Assembly: GCF_963576615.1 (NCBI RefSeq)
Contig: NC_088712.1
Span: 53,735,114-53,799,113 of the forward strand
Source of the DNA: Watersipora subatra
Lineage: Eukaryota; Bryozoa; Gymnolaemata; Cheilostomatida; Watersiporidae
DNA length: 64,000 nt
Direction: 5' to 3'
The stretch's first letter is position 1, and each line of letters begins with the position of its first letter. This document shows positions 56,601 to 64,000 of the stretch, piece after piece. The notes below the pieces were generated by a model, which searched no databases, was not told the origin of the DNA, and saw only the letters and a list, made by a program, of their open reading frames with translations. The translations under genes and the position numbers were made by a program.

Positions 56601-59600
56601 TGACTACAGCATGTACTTCCTACTCCATAATGTCCCTGAGCTGAGAAAAGGCTCGCTAGAGATCTAGTATAAATAAAATAGCAAATACCAGAATACAATA
56701 CAGTAATATAGAATAATATAATGAACCTGAGACCCAACCAGTTGAATACATATACAGTATGCACTTCTACAGCGTAACTAATCTGTTCCAGGAGCGTTTA
56801 CATTAAAGGAATTTTACGTTATACGAACAGAAACATACGGGTAAATTGTCTAATCCGTTTCAAGAGCTTTTCAAACTCCCCCTTTAACCATGCAAATAGG
56901 AAAAACTAAACTAAACTTTTTAATTTGTTGGCTGTACCGCAAATGCAGTATTCTTAGTTTGCATCGATAACTTTTCTCCTTTTTTTGATCAATTTCACTG
57001 GTTTGATAGATCATGATTGCAGTAATTTTACAACAAGTTGATGGTAAACACACACCGTCGACATCCATTTACAATGATTTGCGTATTTTTTCTAGACAAC
57101 AAAATCTATTCTGCAAAGTAAAACTAATAACAATTATTTTATACATTTACAAAAAAACAAAAATAGATTTTTCTGATGAAAAGAGCGGTGTCTACCTGAT
57201 CGTGGTCTATCTGTATCCAGGGGTCAAGGTTCGGATAAAAGATAACTTTCGATAATACTCCAACTCATGACATTCAGATTGGTAAATCCACACAGTAAAA
57301 CTTGCGCCAATCGATCACTTTCAAGTATTTATTAACAATCACGCAGCTACCTATTCTCTGTGTTTTGTCGACACATCTGACGATATATCACGGATGAACT
57401 AAAATGTCATGGAAGTTCTATGTATAATAGATACAACGCTAGACGTGCGTTGTCTTTTCTTTCACAAGTGCGACAAGATATGTTACCATTCAAATAAAAT
57501 TTGAGAACTTGTCCTGGCTTGATATGTTACGTTACATGGAATTTTTCACGTTGTGCGAAGCAAAAACTGTGCATAAATTTTTTACATCATCTGGAATTTA
57601 CGTTATATGAGTTATATGTTATAAGAACGTCTCGTGTATATTAACCCCTAACGAACTAACCCGAGATTATCTGGAAAGTGTATTTTCAAAATACTGGACT
57701 ACGCGTGAGATATTTGGAGAATTTCTGCCACTTATGTAGAATTGCCCCAAGCAGACCGTATAAGATTAGAGACCTCCATCACACCGCGCCTGCCGAGAAT
57801 GAACTTAACTTACCGCAGGGTGGAACTTGTTGACAGCTGCTCTAGCAGCCTCTCCTTGCTGCTGATAACCAAATATAAGGTTAATCCAGTTCTGGAGATT
57901 ACTTGTCACTATCGAGTTCTCTAGAGCCTGTCGCAGTACCATAACAAATAGCCTGTTGTCCTGCTTACACCAGTCTGGCAGATTGAGATCATTCACCTGC
58001 GCCTTGTTTTGTCGCTTGCCAAAGTCAAACCCTGAAATGCCAGAATACCATGTGAAGAGAAGGGCTTGGACGCCTTAATAATAGCGATATGAAGTGATGA
58101 GAAGCCAGCGGAAGGTGATCCCAATATTTTACACTAGTGTATGTTAAGTTTGTAGCCAATAGCATCAATTGTTAGTCATTAGTTGACCTATCACAGAGGG
58201 CATACTTTAGTCATCTCAGCTATTAAAGATGAGCTTGAACAAAATTTTAATAGACTTTATCCAAAGGCATTTGCTATCATTTGAGATTGTTTTTGATGTT
58301 TGAGGTGATCTGACTGCCAGGATGTTTCAAGATTAAAATCTGATACAGTAAAGACATTACATCATTAACGGTTATGCGTTTGAAATAAAACTAGTATTGT
58401 TGTGAACATTCGCATTTAACAATGAAAGCCATGAAATTAATTATTTCATAGTTGAGTACTAACAACAAAAGAGTAAAATGTGATGTAAAGGTGAACACAC
58501 CTTCGTAATTGACTAGAAACTCAGGCAAATAAAAAAACTCTGGGATTAGCTCCTTCACATCAGTTGAGGACCTTTCACTGGAGAGAAGCCATGATGTCTG
58601 CATCGAGTGGAATGTCCTGTCTGGTATGTCGAACTGGCCATCTGCGCAAAAGAAGCGATTGATGACAAGTAATGTCGTGTGAGAAGTGTTACTAGAATTA
58701 GCTGGAGGGAGCAATTGAGTAAAAGCTACAGACACTAATACACTAGTGTAATAGGAGCGTTAAAAACATGGCAAGTGCATCAAGTGAGAAAATGAACTTG
58801 CCATGACCAGCACCTAAGAAAAGGTGCGAGAAGGAACACACCACTACCAGCCCCTAAGACAAGATGAGAAAAGGAACATACAACTACCTGTACCTAAGAC
58901 AAGGTGAGAGGAGCACACAACTCCCATCACATAAGACAAGGTGAGAGAAGGAACACACAACTACCAGCACCTAAGACAAGGTGAGAGAAGGAGCACACAG
59001 CTCCCATCACTTAAGACAAGGTGAAAGAAAGAACACACAACTACCAGCACCTAAGACATGGTGAGAGAAGGAACACACAACTCCCATCACTTAAGACAAA
59101 GTGAGAGGAGCACACAACTCCCATCCCATAAAACAAGGTGAGAGAAGCCATACACATAAGACAAGGTGAGAGAAGGAACGCACAACTACCAGCACCTAAG
59201 ACAAGGTGAGAGAAGGAACACACAACTCCCATCACTTAAGACAAGGTGAGAGAAGAAACATACCAACACCAGCACCTAAGACAAGGTGAGAGAAGGAACA
59301 CACAACTACCAGCCCAAAGACAAGATGAGAAAAGGAACACAAAACTACCAGCACCTAAGACAAGGTGAGATAATGTATATGTTAAAATGTACCTTGATAC
59401 TTTAGGAACATATGACTGTAGGGGAGGAGTCTGATGAGATAGTGTAGAACCACACCACTGTTGGAGTAGTGCGAAGCGTAGTGGTAGGGTGCTAGCGATA
59501 TGTGGCTAGAGTCAGGGAACCTCTTGCTCCGCTCTATATCTGCCTCGATAGCCTAAATAAAAGCCAGAAAAGGCTAATGAAAAGGTAAATAGGCCTTGAA

Positions 59601-62600
59601 GATGTGATCGCATCAAGTTTTAAAAGATTTTATTAGAATTTATAAATATTTTCTATCATTTGAGATAGGTTTGTGGTTTTAGGTGATCTGAATACTAGGA
59701 ATTTTCAGCATTAAAATTGACAAAACTTGATTGCAGGTAAAATGCTCAAAAGAAAAATCCTGGCAGTCAGATCACCTAAAAATCAAACAAAATCTTAAAA
59801 AATAATAAAATATATCTATAATTTCAAAAAAATTCTACTGGAATTTAATTTGATTAATCAACTCTTAAAGGGATGATTAACATCAGCTCAACCTGTTAGA
59901 ACAACATTTACATAGTTAAAACACGTACAAAACGATACCAAAAATATGACAACAGGAAATGCAAGTTGTATATTCTGGTCCATTGGATTATATTCCAGAG
60001 GCATGCAGTATTTGGTTTAGTTGCATGTATCAGAAGTGTGTAGTATTTGGTTTAGTTGCATGTATCAGAAGTGTACAGTACTTGGTTTAGTTGCATGTAT
60101 CAGAAGTGTACAGTATTTGGTTTAGTTGCGTGTATCAGTAGTGTGCAGTATTTGGTTTAGTTGTATGTATCAGAAGTGTACAGTACTTGGGTTAGTTGCA
60201 TGTATCAGAAGTGTACAGTATTTGGTTTAGTTGCATGTATCAGAAGTGTACAGTATTTGGTTTAGTTGCATGTATCAGAAGTGTACAGTATTTGGTTTAG
60301 TTGCGTGTATCAGTAGTGTGTAGTATTTGGTTTAGTTGCATGTATCAGAAGTGTTTAGTATTTGGTTTAGTTGCATGTATCAGAAGTGTGCAGTATTTGG
60401 TTTATTGCATGTATCAGAAGTGTGCAGTATTTGGTTTAGTTGCATGTATCAGAAGTGTGCAGTATTTGGTTTAGTTGCATGTATTAGAAGTGTGTAGTAT
60501 TTGGTTTAGTTGAATGTGTCAGAAGTGTGCAGTATTTGGTTTAGTTGCATGTATCAGAAGTGTGTAGTATTTGGTTTAGTTGCATGTATCAGAAGTGTGT
60601 AGTATTTGGTTTAGTTGGATGTATTAGAAGTGTGTAGTATTTGGTTTAGTTGCACGTATCAGAAGTGTGTAGTATTTGGTTTAGTTGCATGTATCAGAAG
60701 TGTTTAGTATTTGGTTTAGTTGCATGTATCAGAAGTGTGCAGTATTTGGTTTAGTTGCATGTATCTGAAGTGTGCAGTATTTGACTTAGTTGAATGTACC
60801 ATAAGTGTGCAGTATTTGGCTTAGTTGCACGTATCAGAAGTGTGTAGTATTTGGTTTAGTTGCATGTATCAGAAGTGTACAGTATTTGGTTTAGTTGCAT
60901 GTATCAGAGGTGTGCAGTATTTGGTTTAGTTGGATGTATTAGAAGTGTGCAGTATTTGGTTTAGTTGGATGTATTAGAAGTGTGTAGTATTTGGTTTAGT
61001 TGCACGTATCAGAAGTGTGTAGTATTTGGTTTAGTTGCATGTATCAGAAGTGTGTAGTATTTGGTTTAGTTGCATGTATCAGAAGTGTGCAGTACTTGGT
61101 TTAGTTGCATGTATCAGAAGTGTACAGTATTTGGTTTAGTTGCATGTATCAGAAGTGTACAGTATTTGGTTTAGTTGCGTGTATCAGATGTGCAGCATTT
61201 GGTTTAGTTGGATGTATCAGAAGTGTACAGTATTTGGTTTAGTTGCATGTATCAGAAGTGTGTAGTATTTGGTTTAGTTGCACGTATCAGAAGTGTACAG
61301 TATTTGGTTTAGTTGCATGTATCAGAAGTGTGCAGTATTTGGTTTAGTTGCATGTATCATAAGTGTACAGTATTTGGTTTAGTTGCATGCATCAGAAGTG
61401 TACAGTACTTGGGTTAGTTGCATGTATCAGAAGTGTACAGTATTTGGTTTAGTTGCACGTATCAGAAGTGTACAGTATTTGGTTTAGTTGCATGTATCAG
61501 AAGTGTGCAGTATTTGGTTTAGTTGCATGTATCAGAAGTGTACAGTATTTGGCTTAGTTGCACGTATCAGAAGTGTGCAGTACTTGGTTTAGTTGCATGT
61601 ATCATAAGTGTGCAGCATTTGGCTGCCTAGTGTAAAAATTGTTATCAGCAGAAAGCAATTTTTATAAACAGCTGATGACTGAATAATTAGTACAGTAATA
61701 CTTCAACTTACGAGTGCTCTAACGTACGAGAAACTTGAGATACGAGCCAGCTTTTAAGCAAGTTTTAGCATTAACATACGAACAATGTTTGAGATACGAG
61801 CACGTGAGTCAGTTGCAAAGTATGCTGGAGGTGTTTTATGAGAACAGCATCACTCTGTATTTTTCAACTACTCAGGTTATACTTTTGTACCGTGTTTTCT
61901 GTGCGTAATTTTCAGTGCAGAATTATGTGAATTAAAAGTACGGTGCGTAGACCGAAAGTTTGCCAGTAAAATGAAAGATAATGCAAAGAAAAAGCAAATG
62001 ATAACAATTGATATTAAACGGAAAATTATTGTAAATTATGCGAAATGTGTATGCGTGATTGATCTAGCTCAGCAGTATGACAGAAGTACATTTACAATTA
62101 TCAAACCGAAGGGTTATATTCAGGGCATTTAGCTTGCAAAAGGACTAACCATAATGCGTTTCTAAACGACGCAGCGATCTTCACGACCGCTGATGAAGAG
62201 ACTGCTCAGGCATTGGATAAAAGATAAACAATTAGCCGGTGACAGCGTAACTGAAACGATGTTTCAATAAAGGCGAAAAGGCCTATGTGAAAAGGCCGGT
62301 GCTATCTATAAAAATTATAAAAATAGACTTTCGGACAAGTTGGCTAGTGGTCGTGCATTAACCCTTAGTGACGACACCAGTGTTCGTGCTAATCGCAACA
62401 CGTTGAAAGAGCGACAAAGGCAAACGTCCTTAGATAGGTTTATCTTAAAATGGCCGGCTAGTCGTGAAAGCGAAAACAAAGGAAAAATTAGTTAACCAGC
62501 GAGAAACTTCCAACTATGAACGCCGAAGAAATTTTAATTACGAAAAATGAAAGTTTGCTTTTAGGTTTGCTTTTAAGTTTGTTTTTTAAGACTGATAAAA

Positions 62601-63704
62601 TCCAAATTTATCAAATTCAACTGTTGTAATGCAGAATAACACTTATATCTCCCTCCCTGGCAAATGCTAGCGTTAGCTGCTACTGTATGTATTTAATTTT
62701 ACATTTTAATTAATCACATTTTCTTGCATTGTTTTTTATTTGTTGCTTTTTGAAAGCATGTGGTAAGTTAGGACAATAACCAACATGCTTTTTCTGTTAC
62801 AATATCTTGTTTTGAGTGTTTTATTTGCATTTTTTAGAGTATGGAAACCAATCAATATATATTTAATTGTTCTATATATAAATAAATTGCACCAACATGC
62901 GTGTAAATTGACATACGAGCTCAGTCTCGGAACGCATTAGGCTCGTAAGTCGAAGTATGACTGTATTTAAAGAAGTTTTCATCTACTAACATAAATAAAA
63001 TTGCGTTCCCAACAGGGATGAATTTGTGAGAGCAAACAAATTCGAGACAAGATAGAAGAGCTAAAGAAAGCACTCATAATGAAAGTTGTCCCACCTCGTA
63101 GTGCTGCTTGAACTTGGCCTCATTCTCAGGAAGTTGACTGGCAATTGGCTTGTTAAGTTTCCGATAGTTTTCCGGGTCATCAATGTCGAGAAAGCTGCTA
63201 TCATAGTTGTTGAGCACGAACGGGAAGACTGGATACTGCATGAGGTCATTAAAGCTGAAAAACATTCAATAATCTGAAAACACTACTAGTAGTGAATCCT
63301 TGAACGCACAACGTATAATAGCTCCCTTCTTTTCAGACTGCATTCATAGTGTTGTGATTGTGAGAAAGACAAACCTCTATCTACCTCCAACCATCAAGAC
63401 CGTTGACATAGGTCACGTGGAAAACTTATCCCAGATGCAGAGTCATCAAATTGATTGATTATACCTCCTACCAGTGAGAGTTGATGTGATGAACTGTATA
63501 TAACCTACCTCCTACCAGCGAGAGTTGATGTGATGAATTGTATATAACCTACCTCCTACCAGCGAGAGTATTGAGATGAGTCAGGTAATCAAAGTTGGAC
63601 ATGTGACCACTGAGCCACTGCTTTTGAATAGAATCAAGGTCAGCCGAGCTGGTCAGGTTGGGAAGGGGCAACTTGTTGAGGGTGTCCCAGAGAACATCTC
63701 TCTC
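46327..63704 (-). CDS. LYST: LYST (lysosomal trafficking regulator / Beige), C-terminal part, 15 exons
   Basis: Large scaffold of the BEACH-WD40 family that controls lysosome-related organelle size; loss in mammals causes Chediak-Higashi syndrome. Exons in transcript order: 63704-63553, 63254-63095, 59552-59393, 58641-58501, 58031-57814, 56212-56049, 55812-55628, 53640-53510, 52907-52809, 52266-52216, 49840-49698, 49269-49169, 48734-48581, 47313-47242 and 46447-46327 (TGA). Phases agree at every junction. LYST, rather than neurobeachin, LRBA or WDFY3, is favoured by [35 protein letters not shown] (joined across an intron), [11 protein letters not shown] and WDLNKLSYV, all as in LYST C termini. 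The upstream PH-like and ARM parts lie beyond the window. Exon 52266-52216 is the least certain. Confidence 0.93.
46458..46463 (+). terminator. Candidate poly(A) signal of the methyltransferase
   Basis: AATAAA 150 bp past the stop, inside the last LYST intron; another follows at 46504-46509. Use of either makes a transcript antisense to the whole last LYST coding exon. Confidence 0.45.
47314..48580 (-). other. LYST intron without recognised elements
   Basis: 1.27 kb, AT-rich. An A-rich run at 48028-48044 is the only simple sequence. No transposon ends or tandem array seen. Confidence 0.5.
48830..49080. repeat. Degenerate TATCTGTACAG-rich low-complexity stretch
   Basis: Many loose copies of TTATCTGTATAG and its reverse complement in the LYST intron between exons 49269-49169 and 48734-48581. 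The stretch ends 90 bp before the exon boundary at 49169. No fixed period. Confidence 0.6.
50565..51410. repeat. 15-bp minisatellite in LYST intron
   Basis: About 56 copies of GACAGCGATTGCCCT with CTTG/CCTG and GGCAG/GACAG variants; edges decay on the right from about 51230. As 15 is a multiple of three, both strands stay open: a 335-codon plus-strand frame (50519-51526) reads repeated SDCPD / SDCLG, and a 289-codon minus frame reads repeated AVRAI. I treat these as by-products. GC-rich compared with its AT-rich surroundings. Confidence 0.95.
51411..52215 (-). other. LYST intron remainder
   Basis: Unique AT-rich sequence with no recognised element between the 15-bp array and exon 52266-52216. 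Confidence 0.45.
53001..53270. repeat. Degenerate 34-bp minisatellite
   Basis: About eight diverged copies of a 34-bp unit opening CAGGCATGCTCAAGTGTCAG, in the same LYST intron as, and directly before, the 47-bp array. Confidence 0.75.
53290..53531 (-). repeat. 47-bp minisatellite starting at a LYST splice donor
   Basis: Five copies. On the minus strand the first begins inside exon 53640-53510, and each copy repeats the end of that exon (TTGTCA, then CCATATAAG) plus the donor GTAAAAT or GTGAAAT. The four extra copies run into the intron. They also carry CTTCTTGTCAG, an acceptor-like site absent from the original exon. See findings. Confidence 0.93.
54371..54469. repeat. Perfect 99-bp palindrome (2 x 49 bp, 1-base centre)
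   Basis: Left arm 54371-54419 (ATCACGATAACAAAATGATG ... CTCTGTAGA) and right arm 54421-54469 are exact reverse complements around G at 54420. No mismatch in 49 pairs. It lies in the LYST intron between exons 55812-55628 and 53640-53510. It could be a very recent inverted duplication, a hairpin RNA source or a sequencing fold-back artefact. Confidence 0.97.
54878..55361. repeat. 16-bp minisatellite in LYST intron
   Basis: About 30 copies of CGCGATACAGTGGAGC with common A/G and C/T variants, giving a 48-bp (16-codon) repeat in every reading frame. Open frames on both strands (up to 180 codons) are artefacts of this. GC-rich against AT-rich surroundings. Confidence 0.95.
55628..56212 (-). CDS. 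LYST: LYST exons: end of BEACH and linker to WD40
   Basis: Exon 56212-56049 ([18 protein letters not shown] then [17 protein letters not shown]) closes the BEACH domain. Exon 55812-55628 ([20 protein letters not shown]) matches the LYST linker before the propeller. Phase 2 between the two and phase 1 after. Confidence 0.9.
56755..57640. mobile_element. TIR element, related to 18052-20929
   Basis: The left part (TAATCTGTTCCAGGAGCG, then TTTACGTTATACGAACAG) and right part (GGAATTTACGTTATATG, then TTATAAGAACGTCTC) share the ends and the TAATCCGTT-CAAGA block of the 18052 element. 0.9 kb, in the LYST intron 56213-57813. No transposase. Confidence 0.6.
57814..63704 (-). CDS. LYST: LYST exons: BEACH domain, first part
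   Basis: Exons 63704-63553, 63254-63095, 59552-59393, 58641-58501 and 58031-57814. They read [21 protein letters not shown], then [77 protein letters not shown] and [15 protein letters not shown]. This is the BEACH core in the expected order. The second intron (59553-63094) is 3.5 kb of minisatellite and transposon. The donor of the first exon is duplicated in a 44-bp tandem repeat. Confidence 0.94.
58255..58375. repeat. Foldback-family fragment, single arm
   Basis: Matches one arm of 14473-15019: TTTGAGGTGATCTGACTGCC and TTCAAGATTAAAATC. No second arm next to it. Confidence 0.55.
58790..59371. repeat. 40-bp minisatellite in LYST intron
   Basis: About 14 copies of AAGGTGAGAGAAGGAACACA + CAACTACCAGCACCTAAGAC, several shortened. 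It ends 21 bp before exon 59552-59393. On the minus strand each unit contains CTTAGGTGCTGG, but it does not duplicate exon sequence, unlike the 44- and 47-bp arrays. Confidence 0.92.
59605..59860. mobile_element. Foldback-family element, copy 3
   Basis: Two inverted arms (GATTTTATTAGAATTTAT ... TTAGGTGATCTGAATACT and its inverse around CAGTCAGATCACCTAAAA) separated by about 40 bp. Relative of 14473-15019 but without the tandem core. Confidence 0.55.
60004..61623. repeat. 35-bp minisatellite, 1.6 kb, in LYST intron
   Basis: About 46 copies of AGTATTTGGTTTAGTTGCA + TGTATCAGAAGTGTGC, highly uniform. Variation is mainly GTGCAGT / GTACAGT / GTGTAGT and GCATG / GCACG / GGATG. Largest array in the window and prone to length change. 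Confidence 0.96.
61693..62963 (+). mobile_element. Tigger/pogo-type DNA transposon, decayed
   Basis: Left end CAGTAATACTTCAACTTACG, right end an inverse (CGTAAGTCGAAGTATGACTG), with TA duplications at 61691-61692 and 62964-62965. From about 61971 a frame reads [20 protein letters not shown] then VIDLAQQYD, the N-terminal CENP-B-type helix-turn-helix of Tigger transposases. It soon meets stops and loses the DDE domain. Confidence 0.82.
61971..62260 (+). pseudogene. Tigger transposase N-terminal remnant
   Basis: Starts ATG at 61971. The N-terminal DNA-binding part of a pogo/Tigger transposase is recognisable, followed by a stop near 62130 and a further related stretch ([12 protein letters not shown]). 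The catalytic DDE/D region is not present in the 1.27-kb element. Confidence 0.65.
63470..63569 (-). repeat. 44-bp tandem repeat starting at a LYST splice donor
   Basis: About 2.3 copies. On the minus strand each carries the last 17 bases of exon 63704-63553 (ACTCTCGCTGGTAGGAG) and the donor GTAGGT or GTATAA, followed by intron sequence TTATATACA. The true exon end is at 63553. See findings. Confidence 0.88.
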
Positions 63705-64000
63705 CTAAAGCATTAATTAGAGCAGTTGAGTCCAACAGACTGATCTATCTGGTGCACTAAATGTGTTGACAACAATAATAACATATAATATATAAAAAAG
63801 AAAATCAACACTAAAGCTGGGCCGTAACACAGAATATAAATACAAAAGGAATGTGATATGAGATAAACAAGAATCCATCGTTTTTTTTTACGTCATCAAG
63901 TCGTTCGCGCATACGCTCGTTCTCGAAAAAGCCACCATATTTGTAGAAAACGATCGTTTTTCTTTTATTTAATAGTACTTTTTGGTTTTGTTATGATACT
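63705..64000 (-). other. LYST intron running out of the window
   Basis: No further LYST exon recognised. A GC-richer segment at 63890-63960 on the minus strand (ATGGTGGCTTTTTCGAGAAC) stands out from the AT-rich surroundings but has no acceptor and no LYST similarity. Confidence 0.4.

Noticed and set aside
3224..61623. CRISPR-like reading of the regular tandem arrays
   Set aside because: Units are contiguous with no unique spacers and the genome is eukaryotic; these are minisatellites.

Overview
This is an AT-rich, intron-rich animal genomic window. It is probably from an invertebrate: introns run from about 0.2 to 4.3 kb, all splice sites I assigned are GT-AG, and tRNA-derived SINEs, many terminal-inverted-repeat (TIR) elements and many minisatellites are present. 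I cannot name the species. All gene calls rest on reading exons by eye and on remembered family sequences; no search was run.

Layout. (1) 1-31338, plus strand: the 3' two-thirds of a nidogen-type basement-membrane glycoprotein. Nineteen exons encode one EGF domain, a G2F beta-barrel, nine EGF domains, an LDL-receptor class B (YWTD) propeller and a terminal EGF domain. (2) 7250-8176, plus strand: an intact intronless 308-codon gene inside a nidogen intron, resembling the C18orf21/UPF0711 family (zinc-ribbon protein linked to RNase MRP). (3) 31339-41666: gene-poor DNA with two SINE-like repeats, a probable solo LTR (34358-34916) and a decayed Copia-type LTR retrotransposon (36241-41385), which itself carries a smaller insertion. 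(4) 41667-46307, plus strand: a protein-L-isoaspartate O-methyltransferase (PCMT1 family) in eight exons, with a tandem 3' splice site that would give two different C termini. (5) 46327-63704, minus strand: the 3' end of a LYST (Chediak-Higashi/Beige) gene in 15 exons, covering the BEACH domain and the WD40 propeller. It continues past the window edge.

The methyltransferase and LYST genes converge tail to tail with only 19 bp between stop codons, so their mRNAs must overlap if either has a normal 3' UTR. The other genes have unrelated functions (extracellular matrix, RNA processing, protein repair, lysosome-related trafficking), and nothing suggests an operon or a joint pathway.

The most unusual pattern is three separate minisatellites (70, 47 and 44 bp units) in two genes on opposite strands. 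Each starts exactly at an exon's 5' splice site, so each unit repeats the exon end plus a working-looking splice donor. Other notable items are a perfect 2 x 49 bp palindrome, a three-level nested transposon, a TTAA-flanked long-TIR family, and at least seven different minisatellites in LYST introns.
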